Source of the DNA: Streptomyces aquilus
Lineage (GTDB): Bacteria > Actinomycetota > Actinomycetes > Streptomycetales > Streptomycetaceae
Length of the DNA: 64,000 nucleotides
Assembly: GCF_003955715.1 (NCBI RefSeq)
Contig: NZ_CP034463.1
Location: forward strand, 2,480,001-2,544,000
Reading direction: 5' to 3'
Positions 1-7,533 of the stretch are shown here, piece by piece. Every line of letters starts with the position of its first letter. The first letter of the stretch is position 1. The translations under genes were made by a program, and so were the position numbers. The notes below the pieces were generated by a model that was not told the DNA's origin, did no database searches, and worked only from the letters and a program-made list of their open reading frames with translations.

Positions 1-505
1 TCTCGTTCGCGGTGTACGTGGTCACCACCCCGTTGAGCAGCGCGACCAGCTCCGTCTTGGTGGCGTACGGCAGGTCGAGCGGCTCCAGGCACTCCAGGCA
101 GTGCTCCAGGTAGCGCAGGCTGTTGGGGCTGAACCCGTAGACCCCTGACATCAGCCGCGGCACCCAGGTGTGCCGGTGCATGATCCCGCGCGTCTCCATC
201 GCGTTGCGGAGCATGTCGGCCCGCCAGTCGCCCGAGGGCTCCCGGATCTCGTGCTCGGCGCCGATCGCGTCGATCATCAGCTCGTACAGGTCCTCCTTGC
301 GGGGGACGTAGTTGTACAGCGACATGGTCCCGCAGCCCAGCTCGGCCGCGACCCGCCGCATCGACACCCCGTCCAGGCCCTCCGCGTCGGCGATCCGCAC
401 CGCCGCCGCCGCGATGTCGGCGCGGGTGTACGCCGGCTTCGGCCCACGGCCGGTGCGCTCGGGGCGCGCCCAGATCACTTCGGGTACGGCCGCTCGGCCC
501 GCCAT
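1..505 (-). CDS. TetR/AcrR family transcriptional regulator, partial (C-terminus outside window)
   Basis: The first 168 codons of a TetR-type repressor, cut off by the window edge. After a short Pro/Arg-rich tail comes the DNA-binding domain: the helix-turn-helix is seen around residues 40-65 as VSMRRVAAELGCGTMSLYNY, followed by VPRKEDL. The remainder is helical and resembles the TetR_C ligand domain. I chose the ATG at 505; in-frame alternatives exist a few codons upstream. It is divergent from an ABC exporter, and two copies of a palindrome lie between the genes and in the start of the exporter. By analogy with TetR/DrrAB pairs it probably represses the exporter and perhaps itself. The ligand is unknown. 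Confidence 0.9.
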   Translation of the reverse strand, partial: MAGRAAVPEVIWARPERTGRGPKPAYTRADIAAAAVRIADAEGLDGVSMRRVAAELGCGTMSLYNYVPRKEDLYELMIDAIGAEHEIREPSGDWRADMLRNAMETRGIMHRHTWVPRLMSGVYGFSPNSLRYLEHCLECLEPLDLPYATKTELVALLNGVVTTYTANE

Positions 506-531
506 CGATCATCACCTCGGCCACCATCCTA

Positions 532-552
532 GTTACGTACAGCGTACGTAGT
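532..552. promoter_or_regulatory. TetR operator O1
   Basis: The 15-bp core ACGTAC-AGC-GTACGT (535-549) is a perfect inverted repeat, and the 21-bp extension matches at 7 of 9 pairs. It lies between the divergent regulator and exporter genes. A weak -10-like hexamer TATGGT (557-562) follows, which would put the exporter transcription start near its ATG. Assignment to the neighbouring TetR protein is inferred from position and symmetry. Confidence 0.65.
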
Positions 553-568
553 GCGCTATGGTCGACCC

Positions 569-1519
569 ATGACTACTACGTACGCTGTACTTAGTGAGGG
601 TCTGGAGAAGCGGTTCGGTGAGGTGCGTGCCCTGCGCGGGCTCGACCTGGCCGTCCCGCGGGGCACGGTCTGCGGGGTGCTCGGGCCGAACGGGGCGGGC
701 AAGACGACGGCGGTACGGCTGCTGACGACGCTGCTGCGCCCGGACGCCGGGTCGGCCAGGGTCGCGGGGCACGATCTGGTCCGCGAGGCCGCGGCCGTAC
801 GCCGCGCCATAGGCGTGACCGGGCAGTACGCGTCGGTCGACGGGGATCTCACCGGCCGGCAGAACCTGCGGCTGTTCGCCCGGCTGCACCGGATGCGGGC
901 GCCGAACGAGCGGGCCGCCGAGCTGCTGGAGCGCTTCGGGCTGACCGAGGCCGCCGACCGGCCCGCGTCCACGTACTCGGGCGGGATGCGCCGCCGGCTG
1001 GACCTCGCGGCGAGCCTGGTCCGCCGACCCGAGATCCTCTTCCTGGACGAGCCGACGACCGGCCTCGACCCGGCGAGCCGTAACGCCATCTGGGACGCGG
1101 TGCGCGAGCTGAAGCAGGACGGCACGACGGTCCTGCTGACCACGCAGTACCTGGAGGAGGCGGACCAGCTCGCCGACGACATCGCCCTGGTGGACCGGGG
1201 CCTGGTCGCGCACACCGGATCGCCGGCCCAGCTCAAGGCGGTCATCGGCACCTACGTCGAGGTCGTCGTCGCCGACCCGGAGGTGCTCGTCGAGGCGGCG
1301 GGCGTGCTCGACCGGCTCACCGGCGGACAGCCGACGTTCGACCACGAGCGGCTGGCCGTCGGCGCGGTCACCCGGGACACCACGCTCACGCTGCCCCGGC
1401 TGGTGCGTGAACTGGACGCGGCCGGAGTGCCGTTGCTCGACGCGAGCATCGAACCACCCACGCTGGACGACGTGTTCCTGCGTCTGACGGCCGAGCAGGA
1501 GCAGGAGGTCGCCGCATGA
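569..1519 (+). CDS. ABC exporter ATP-binding protein, DrrA-like
   Basis: Cytoplasmic ATPase subunit of a multidrug-type ABC exporter, 316 residues, the usual size for daunorubicin-resistance (DrrA) ATPases. Walker A GPNGAGKT, signature YSGGMRRRLDLA and Walker B ILFLDEPTTGLD are all intact, followed by the H-loop-position TTQYLEEADQLAD and the DrrA-type C-terminal region. I take the ATG at 569 rather than the upstream GTG at 551: no Shine-Dalgarno sequence precedes it and a -10-like hexamer ends 7 bases upstream, so the mRNA may be leaderless. It overlaps the permease gene by ATGA. Control by the divergent TetR protein is likely. The substrate cannot be read from sequence. Confidence 0.93.
   Translation: MTTTYAVLSEGLEKRFGEVRALRGLDLAVPRGTVCGVLGPNGAGKTTAVRLLTTLLRPDAGSARVAGHDLVREAAAVRRAIGVTGQYASVDGDLTGRQNLRLFARLHRMRAPNERAAELLERFGLTEAADRPASTYSGGMRRRLDLAASLVRRPEILFLDEPTTGLDPASRNAIWDAVRELKQDGTTVLLTTQYLEEADQLADDIALVDRGLVAHTGSPAQLKAVIGTYVEVVVADPEVLVEAAGVLDRLTGGQPTFDHERLAVGAVTRDTTLTLPRLVRELDAAGVPLLDASIEPPTLDDVFLRLTAEQEQEVAA
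575..595. promoter_or_regulatory. TetR operator O2, inside the exporter coding start
   Basis: The 21-bp near-palindrome ACTACGTAC-GCT-GTACTTAGT has one mismatched pair. Bases 575-590 are the exact reverse complement of 537-552 in O1, so the two sites form a 16-bp inverted repeat spaced by 22 bp. O2 covers codons 3 to 9 of the exporter ATPase gene. A repressor here would sit just downstream of the likely transcription start. Confidence 0.6.
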
Positions 1520-2298
1520 GCACCCTCGCCTTCGACGGGACGGCCATGCTGGGCCGCCAGCTGCTGCGGGTCCGCAACAACCCGGCGCTGGTGATCCTGA
1601 CCCAGACCATGCCGATCAGCATGCTGCTGTTCTTCGGCTACGTCTTCGGCAGTGCGCTGGCGATGCCGGGCGCGGAATATCGCTCGTTCCTGGTTCCGGG
1701 CCTCCTTGTGGCGACCGCCGCCAACGGGATCATGACCGGCATGTTCCAGGCCGCGCAGGACGTCCACCGGGGCGTGACGGACCGGCTGCGCACCCTGCCG
1801 GTCAGCCGGGCCGCCGTACCGGTGGGACAGGCGACGGCGGACGTGATCGTCACGGCCGTCGGCACGGTGCCGTTCCTGCTCGTCGGGCTCGCGGTGGGGT
1901 GGCGGATCGAGGGGTCGGCGCTCGACGCGGTGGCGGCCGTGGGGCTGTTGCTGCTGTTCCGGTTCGCGTGCACCTGGGCCGGGATCTTCCTCGGGCTGCT
2001 GACGCGGAGCGAGGAGGCGGCCGGCCAGCTGGGCAGCGCGACGTTCATGCTGCCGCTGCTGTCCAACGCCTACATCCCGACGGACAACCTGCCGGGCTGG
2101 CTGCGGACGATCGCCGAGTGGAATCCGATCAGCGCGCTCACCACGGCCCTGCGGGACCTGTTCGGCAACGCGCCGGTCCCGGAGGGTGCCGCCTGGCCGG
2201 TGGCGCATCCGGTCGCGGGGTCGCTGGCCTGGTGCGCGGTGCTGCTGGCGGTGTTCGTGCCGCTCGGGGTGCGCCGGTACGCGCGCGGTGAGGGGTGA
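1516..2298 (+). CDS. ABC exporter permease, DrrB-like (ABC-2 family)
   Basis: Membrane subunit paired with the preceding ATPase, 260 residues with about six hydrophobic segments, starting from LLRVRNNPALVILTQTMPIS. The ABC-2 signature region is present around LSNAYIPTDNLPGWLRTIAEWNPIS, and the last membrane span precedes a basic C-terminus. The start ATG overlaps the ATPase stop by four bases, so the two subunits are translationally coupled. A strong hairpin follows the gene, so the operon has two genes. It probably effluxes a hydrophobic drug or lipid, by family analogy. Confidence 0.92.
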   Translation: MSTLAFDGTAMLGRQLLRVRNNPALVILTQTMPISMLLFFGYVFGSALAMPGAEYRSFLVPGLLVATAANGIMTGMFQAAQDVHRGVTDRLRTLPVSRAAVPVGQATADVIVTAVGTVPFLLVGLAVGWRIEGSALDAVAAVGLLLLFRFACTWAGIFLGLLTRSEEAAGQLGSATFMLPLLSNAYIPTDNLPGWLRTIAEWNPISALTTALRDLFGNAPVPEGAAWPVAHPVAGSLAWCAVLLAVFVPLGVRRYARGEG

Positions 2299-2342
2299 AC
2301 TCCGGCGGCTGAAGGGTGAGTTGAGCGGTCATGCCACAGAGG

Positions 2343-2364
2343 AGCCCCGGGTGACCCCGGGGCT
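2343..2364 (+). terminator. Terminator of the ABC exporter operon
   Basis: A 9-bp stem (AGCCCCGGG / CCCGGGGCT) with a TGAC loop, followed by TTCTTCGTC. It lies 45 bases after the permease stop and is the last structure before a gene-free stretch. Confidence 0.7.
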
Positions 2365-2534
2365 TCTTCGTCAACGGGTGGGCGTCGCCGACGAGTTCGT
2401 GCGGGGTGGGGGGAAGGTGTGTGCTCGCGTCGGGCGGTCACCCCGGAGGGTGCCGCATGCCGTGGGGATGACGGACGACGGGGTCGCGGCGCCGTGCCGG
2501 ACCGGTGCGACCGCCCGAGCGCGAGTCGGGAGCT

Positions 2535-2804
2535 TCAGTGCCCGCCGAACAGCGAACGACGCAGTCGGCGCAGCGGCGCGAAGAGCGAGACCCGACGGAC
2601 CCGCGCCTTCTGGTCGCTGTGGTTGGGTACGGGCTCACGCGCTGTCAGCTCCCGCATCAGCGTGGTGGCCTCGGCCGTCTTCTGCTGCGGCACCACGGGA
2701 CCCCCGAGCACCGCGAGATGGCGGTCGAGGCGCGAACTGGTCGCGCTGCTCCCGCAGGTGATCGCAGGGACCCTGGCCCTGCTCCGCACTGTTATCTGTT
2801 CCAT
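2535..2804 (-). CDS. Small basic protein of unknown function
   Basis: A predicted 89-residue cytoplasmic protein with no recognised domain. The start is set by a good ribosome site: GGGGAG ends 5 bases before ATG 2804. The frame stays open upstream to 2870 but that part looks non-coding. The protein has a central segment SSRLDRHLAVLGGPVVPQQK and a basic C-terminus rich in Arg and Leu ending in FGGH. It lies downstream of the sigma/anti-sigma pair on the same strand, about 130 bases after it, and probably has its own promoter. I do not recognise a function; the good start site and biased codon use argue that it is real. Confidence 0.6.
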   Translation of the reverse strand: MEQITVRSRARVPAITCGSSATSSRLDRHLAVLGGPVVPQQKTAEATTLMRELTAREPVPNHSDQKARVRRVSLFAPLRRLRRSLFGGH

Positions 2805-2930
2805 GTCACTCCCCACCCGTACGAGTCCACCCGGCCCGGGCAGGGTAACCCTATCGCCCTCACGGGGCACTCGTGTATCGAGGTCACAGGATTCACCTTC
2901 CCCGTAAGGGCGTTGACGACCCCTCTTTGA

Positions 2931-3761
2931 TTACTCTCCGAATCCAACCGATTTCAGGGCGAGTTGGACAACCGGCTGGCTGGTGGGTTGCGCTGAGCCA
3001 CCATCGGGCTCGACGGTTACAGCGAGTGACGTGGCGGACTTGTCGAGACCGTTTGCGACCAAGGGCGTGTCGGCGTCGAAGAGCCCGAGGGAGCGCGGTT
3101 GCGCGCCGGGGCGCATGAGCCACAACTGGTTCACGCGGTCGCTCGGGATGTCGTCGTATCCGCTCAGGGTGATGACCGCCTGTCCCTCCGCCGCCGAGGC
3201 GACCACGCCGATGCTGCGGCCCCGCGCGTCCTTGCCGGTGCTGGCCCGGGCGTCCGGAGCTGCGAGAACGTGGGCGATCTCACGTGCCTGGGCGCGCTCG
3301 GCGTTCAGCTGGTCCTGCGTCTGGTTCGCCTGTACGGCGAACAGGGAGGCGACGACGAGGGCGGCGGCCGCCGTGGCGGTGGCGAAGGGCACGAACAGCG
3401 GGCGGCGCGCACGGGGCGCGTGGGAGCGCGACGGCGGTCGTTGCGTGCCCCAGACGTGCGGTGGCAGTTGCGTTTCACGGGCGCGCGCCTGCGGTTCGCG
3501 CGCCCGGGCCGGCTCCTGCGCGGTGGTGCGTACGGCGGCCAGCACCCGGTCGCGCATCGCGGGCGGCGGCGGGGCGGCCGTCGACCAGGCCAGCCGGACC
3601 GCGTCCTCGGACAGCGCGCGGACCTCGGCGGCGCAGACCGGACAGTTCCTCAAGTGCTTCTCGAAGCGGGTCCGCTCGGCCGGCTCCAGCGCGTCCAGGG
3701 CGTAGGGGGCGGCCAGCGAGTGCGGGTCGTCGCGGCGCAGCAGTTTGTCGAGCAGGCTCAC
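2931..3761 (-). CDS. rskA: Anti-sigma K factor, RskA family
   Basis: Membrane-anchored anti-sigma factor, 276 residues. The N-terminal part carries the ZAS-type HxxxCxxC motif (HLRNCPVC), then an Ala/Arg-rich linker, one membrane span near the middle (VPFATATAAAALVVASLFAV), and an extracytoplasmic RskA domain with YDDIPSDRVNQLWLM. In mycobacteria RskA holds SigK inactive until it is proteolysed. The start GTG 3761 overlaps the sigma stop as GTGA and has GGGAGG 6 bases upstream; a farther GTG at 3779 would lie inside the sigma gene without this site. Coupled translation with the sigma gene fits a 1:1 partner. Confidence 0.9.
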   Translation of the reverse strand: MSLLDKLLRRDDPHSLAAPYALDALEPAERTRFEKHLRNCPVCAAEVRALSEDAVRLAWSTAAPPPPAMRDRVLAAVRTTAQEPARAREPQARARETQLPPHVWGTQRPPSRSHAPRARRPLFVPFATATAAAALVVASLFAVQANQTQDQLNAERAQAREIAHVLAAPDARASTGKDARGRSIGVVASAAEGQAVITLSGYDDIPSDRVNQLWLMRPGAQPRSLGLFDADTPLVANGLDKSATSLAVTVEPDGGSAQPTSQPVVQLALKSVGFGE

Positions 3762-4369
3762 GCCACACCTCCCAGGCACTCGCGCAGCCGGGTCAGACCG
3801 TCGCGCATCCGGGTCTTGACGGTGCCCAGCGGCAGCGAGAGCCGCTCGGCCACTTCACGGTAGGTGTAGCCGTCGTAGTAGGCGAGGGTGACGGACTGCC
3901 GCTGGAGGTCGGTGAGCCGTTCCAGGCAGCGGCGCACCCACTCGCGTTCGAGGCCCGCCTCCACCTCCTCGGTCACCTGGTCGAAGGCGGGGTGGTGGGC
4001 CCGCCAGGCCTCGCGCTGCTCGCGCTCGCCGGCCGCGCGGGCGCTGCGCACCCGGTCCACGGCCCGCCGGTGGGCGAGGGTGAGGACCCAGGACAGGGCG
4101 CTGCCCCGGCCGGGGTCGAACCGCGCGGCGGACCGCCAGAGCTCCAGCAGCACTTCCTGGGACACCTCCTCGGACTGCGCCGGATCGCGCACCACACGCC
4201 GTACGAGGCCGAACACCGGCCCGGACACCAGTCCGTACAGCTTCTCGAATGCCTTCTGGTCACCGCCGGCCACGAGTACCAGAAGCTCGTCCGCCTCCAA
4301 CTCGTCTCCCCCTCCCGCGAGTCCACATCTGGGCCGCCCCGTCTCACGAGGTATTCGCAACGAACACAC
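3758..4369 (-). CDS. sigK: ECF RNA polymerase sigma factor, SigK-like
   Basis: Group 4 sigma factor resembling mycobacterial SigK (ECF19). Region 2 is seen as VSGPVFGLVRRVVRDPAQSE, EVLLELWRSA and GSALSWVLTLAHRRAVDRVR; region 4 as LTDLQRQSVTLAYYDGYTY and LPLGTVKTRMRDGLTRLR. No SnoaL or other extension is present. The start is uncertain: the frame opens at GTG 4369, but TTG 4360 (GGAGG 8 bases upstream) or TTG 4300 (after GGGAGGGGGA) fit the family length of about 180 residues better. It is followed by its anti-sigma gene and is divergent from the DUF4331 operon, its likely target. Confidence 0.92.
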   Translation of the reverse strand: MCSLRIPRETGRPRCGLAGGGDELEADELLVLVAGGDQKAFEKLYGLVSGPVFGLVRRVVRDPAQSEEVSQEVLLELWRSAARFDPGRGSALSWVLTLAHRRAVDRVRSARAAGEREQREAWRAHHPAFDQVTEEVEAGLEREWVRRCLERLTDLQRQSVTLAYYDGYTYREVAERLSLPLGTVKTRMRDGLTRLRECLGGVA

Positions 4370-4443
4370 CTCCGGATGGGGTTACGGATCAGAAGGCCGA
4401 AAACGCGGGTCGAACTGCGAGGAAATAAGTTTTCAGGTTCGAC

Positions 4444-4470
4444 CAATCCGGCCCGGCCCCCGCTCCGAAT
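4444..4470 (+). promoter_or_regulatory. Possible SigK-type promoter for the DUF4331 operon
   Basis: CAATCC (4444-4449), 15 bases, then CCGAAT (4465-4470), ending 39 bases before ATG 4510. Mycobacterial SigK promoters are described as CCATCC and CCGAAT with a spacer near 17; the -10 element matches exactly and the -35 at five of six bases, with a slightly short spacer. The link is inference from sequence and the divergent position of sigK. Confidence 0.35.
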
Positions 4471-4509
4471 CCCCCAGCGTCAGGAACGTTGGGACTGAGG
4501 ACGGACGGC

Positions 4510-6042
4510 ATGACACCTAACTCCAGGAGCGGTGCGGGGCGCAGGAGCCTCGCGACCCTCGTCTGCGCTGCGCTGGCCGCCGGCGGGCTCGCCGCCGCCG
4601 GCGTGGCCACGCTGGAACCCGGGGCGGCCTCCGCCTCCAGTCACCGGGAGGCCCCGCTGATCTCGGGCGACCCGCAGTACGACAACACGGACGTGTACGC
4701 GTTCGTCAGCCCGGACAAGCCGGACACCACGACGATCGTAGCCAACTGGATCCCCTTCGAGGACCCGGCGGGCGGGCCGAACTTCTACCAGTTCGCCGAG
4801 GACGCCCAGTACGACATCCACATCGACAACAACGGTGACGGCCAGGGCGAGTTGCTCTACCGCTTCACCTTCAAGACACACACGAAGAACAAGAAGACGT
4901 TCCTGTACAACACGGGTGCCGTCGACAGCCTCGACGACCCCGACCTCAACATCACGCAGACGTACGACATCGACCTGTTCCGGCTGAAGAACCAGAAGGT
5001 CGAGTACAAGACGAAGGTCGCCGACGACGTTCCGGTGGCGCCGTCGAACGTCGGCAAGGCGTCGATGCCGAACTACGAGAAGCTGCGCGACCAGGCCGTC
5101 TACAAGCTGCCCGGCGGCGCGACCTCGTTCGCGGGCCAGGCCGACGACCCGTTCTTCCTGGACCTGCGCGTCTTCGACCTGCTGTACGGCGGGAACCTCA
5201 CCGAGGTCGGCAACGACACCCTCAAGGGCTACAACGTCAACTCCATAGCCCTCCAGGTCCCGACGGACATGATCACCGAGTCCAAGCACCAGCCGATCGT
5301 CGGCATATGGTCGACGACCCAGCGCCGGAACGCGCAGGGGTACTACTCCCAGGTCTCACGGCTCGGCAACCCGCTGGTCAACGAGGTCGTCAACCCGCTG
5401 AAGGACAAGGACAAGTTCAACGCGTCCTCGCCCTGGTACGACGGGCAGTTCCTGAAGAACGTCACCAACCCCGAGCTGCCCAAGCTCATCGAGGCCATCT
5501 ACAAGATCAAGGCGCCGGCCGAGCCGCGCAACGACCTCGTGGACGTGTTCCTCAAGGGAGTGAAGGGGCTGAACCAACCGCCCCATGTCCGCGCGGCCGA
5601 AGAGCTGCGCCTCAACACGTCCATCAAGCCCACCGATTCTCCGAAGCGGCTCGGTGTGCTTGATGGCGACAACGCCGGGTTCCCGAACGGGCGCCGTCTG
5701 ACCGACGACGTGATCGACGCGTCGCTCCAGGTCGTCGAGGGTGAACTGGTCGGTTCCAAGAACGACTTGGGCGACGCGGTCGACAAGAACGACAAGGACT
5801 TCGAGAAGTCCTTCCCGTACGTCGCCCTGCCGACCGAGGGCTCCCGCGGCCCGCTCGCCAAGGGCACGACGGACGGCGCCGACGTCCGCAACCAGCTGGG
5901 CGACGCGCTCCAGCCGGCGGGCGCCTCGGGCTCGGACGACACCACGCTGATCGCCGCGTCGGCGGGCGCGGGTGCCGCGGGCATCCTGCTCATCGGCGGT
6001 GGCCTCATGTGGTGGCGGCGGATGCGGACCCGGGCGTACTAG
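4510..6042 (+). CDS. Secreted/anchored DUF4331 protein
   Basis: A 510-residue exported protein. The N-terminus is a signal peptide (basic start, then LATLVCAALAAGGLAAAGVA) with probable cleavage before SSHREAPLISGDP, the hallmark opening of DUF4331. Further family text includes YDNTDVYAFVSPD and asparagine-rich calcium-like segments such as IDNNGDGQGE. The C-terminus has a single hydrophobic helix (AGAAGILLIGGGLMWW) and a basic end, so the protein is probably held at the outer face of the membrane. ATG 4510 follows GAGGACGGC; a TTG 21 bases earlier is less likely. Its biochemical function is unknown. It leads an operon with TPR and NicO genes and faces sigK. Confidence 0.88.
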   Translation: MTPNSRSGAGRRSLATLVCAALAAGGLAAAGVATLEPGAASASSHREAPLISGDPQYDNTDVYAFVSPDKPDTTTIVANWIPFEDPAGGPNFYQFAEDAQYDIHIDNNGDGQGELLYRFTFKTHTKNKKTFLYNTGAVDSLDDPDLNITQTYDIDLFRLKNQKVEYKTKVADDVPVAPSNVGKASMPNYEKLRDQAVYKLPGGATSFAGQADDPFFLDLRVFDLLYGGNLTEVGNDTLKGYNVNSIALQVPTDMITESKHQPIVGIWSTTQRRNAQGYYSQVSRLGNPLVNEVVNPLKDKDKFNASSPWYDGQFLKNVTNPELPKLIEAIYKIKAPAEPRNDLVDVFLKGVKGLNQPPHVRAAEELRLNTSIKPTDSPKRLGVLDGDNAGFPNGRRLTDDVIDASLQVVEGELVGSKNDLGDAVDKNDKDFEKSFPYVALPTEGSRGPLAKGTTDGADVRNQLGDALQPAGASGSDDTTLIAASAGAGAAGILLIGGGLMWWRRMRTRAY

Positions 6043-6061
6043 CCCCTCCGCCCCGACGACT

Positions 6062-6105
6062 GGCGCGGCCCGCACGTACTCGTCCCCCACGGTGCGGGCC
6101 GCGCC
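6062..6105 (+). terminator. Hairpin between DUF4331 and TPR genes
   Basis: A perfect 14-bp stem (GGCGCGGCCCGCAC and its complement) with a 16-base loop, 20 bases after the DUF4331 stop. The TPR gene begins 51 bases later. It may terminate or only attenuate transcription into the downstream genes; no poly-T follows. Confidence 0.5.
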
Positions 6106-6156
6106 GCACGTTTCATCAACTTCCTTGCACAGCAAGCCTCGTAACTAGGAGAGGGC

Positions 6157-7533
6157 ATGGCCTCGCGTACGAACGCCGATGAGTCGGAGACGTCGGCCGA
6201 GAGTGCCGTCGCGCGGCGGGTGCGGCTCGGTGGGTCGGCCGTGCTGCTGGCCATCGCGCTGACCGCCGGGTCCATCGCCGTCGGCGCGCTGCGGGACGGC
6301 GGCACCACGACGACGGCCGCCGCCGCGCCGAGTGCCGTGTCGCCGGCGCTGCTCACCGGTGGCGACCTCGACACGAGCATCGCCTCCCTCCAGGACCATC
6401 TCCGGTCCCAGCCCAAGGACTTCGGCGGCTGGGCCACCCTCGGTCTCGCCTACGTGGAGCAGGCCCGCACCAAGGGCGACCCGTCCCGCTACCCGCAGGC
6501 CGACAAGGCCCTGGCGCGCTCGCTGAAGCTGGCGCCCGACAACGAACAGGCCCTCGCCGGCCGCGCCGCCCTCGCCGCGGCCCGGCACGACTTCGCCGAC
6601 GCCCTGAAGTACGCCGACCAGGTGCTGCGGCAGAACCCCTACGACGAACGGGCCCTGTCCTCCCGCGTCGACGCCCTCGTCGAACTCGGCCGCTACGACG
6701 ACGCCGCGAAGGCCGCCGACACGGCCGACGCCCGCAAGCCCGGCGTCCCGGTCTTCACGCGGTACGCGTACGTACGGGAGCTGCGCGGCGACGTCAGCAC
6801 CGCCGAGCGGGTGCTGAAGCAGGCCCTCGCCTCCGCGACCACCCCGGGCGACGTGGCGTACGTCGCCGCCCAGCTCGGCCAACTCGCCTGGAACCAGGGC
6901 GACTACAAGGCGGCCCTCACCTACTACGCCCGCGCGCTCGCCGCCGACGAGGACTACATCCCGGCGCTCGAGGGCCGGGCCCGCGCCCAGGCCGCGAGCG
7001 GCGACCGGGCCGCCGCCGTCAAGAACATGGCGGACGTCGTCGCCCGCTACCCGCTGCCCGGCCCGCTCGTCGAACTCGGCGAGCTGTACCAGCAGGCCGG
7101 CGACCAGGAGAAGGCCGACGACCAGTACGCGCTCGTCGACGCCTGGACCGCCCTCGCCCGCGCCAACGGCGTCAACGCCGACCTCGACACCGCCCTCGCC
7201 GCCGCCGACCACGGCGACAAGGCCTCGGCGCTGCGCGCGGCCCGCGCCGAGTGGAAACGCCGGCACACCGTGCACACCGCGGACGCCCTCGCCTGGGCCC
7301 TGCACGTCAACGGCAAGGACACCGAAGCCCTCCCCTACGCCCGCCGGGCCACCGCCACCGGGTACCGCAACGCCGCGTTCCTCTACCACCGCGGCATGAT
7401 CGAGCGGGCCACGGGCCATGCGAAGGACGCCCGCTCCCACCTCAAGGCCGCCCTGAAGCTGAACCCCGGTTTCTCGACCCTGGGCGCGGCCGAGGCCCGT
7501 AAGGCCCTGAAGACCCTGGAGGCGGCCAAGTGA
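6157..7533 (+). CDS. Membrane-anchored tetratricopeptide repeat protein
   Basis: A 458-residue protein with an N-terminal hydrophobic anchor (AVLLAIALTAGSIAVGAL) after a charged tail, so the bulk is probably outside the membrane. The rest is a series of helical TPR repeats: GWATLGLAYVEQARTKG, DNEQALAGRAALAAARHDFA, YDERALSSRVDALVELGRYD, EDYIPALEGRARAQAASGD and FLYHRGMIERATGHAKDA are clear examples. ATG 6157 follows AGGAGAGGGC. Its stop overlaps the start of the NicO gene (GTGA), so it is probably an assembly or binding partner for the transporter or for the DUF4331 protein. Confidence 0.85.
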   Translation: MASRTNADESETSAESAVARRVRLGGSAVLLAIALTAGSIAVGALRDGGTTTTAAAAPSAVSPALLTGGDLDTSIASLQDHLRSQPKDFGGWATLGLAYVEQARTKGDPSRYPQADKALARSLKLAPDNEQALAGRAALAAARHDFADALKYADQVLRQNPYDERALSSRVDALVELGRYDDAAKAADTADARKPGVPVFTRYAYVRELRGDVSTAERVLKQALASATTPGDVAYVAAQLGQLAWNQGDYKAALTYYARALAADEDYIPALEGRARAQAASGDRAAAVKNMADVVARYPLPGPLVELGELYQQAGDQEKADDQYALVDAWTALARANGVNADLDTALAAADHGDKASALRAARAEWKRRHTVHTADALAWALHVNGKDTEALPYARRATATGYRNAAFLYHRGMIERATGHAKDARSHLKAALKLNPGFSTLGAAEARKALKTLEAAK

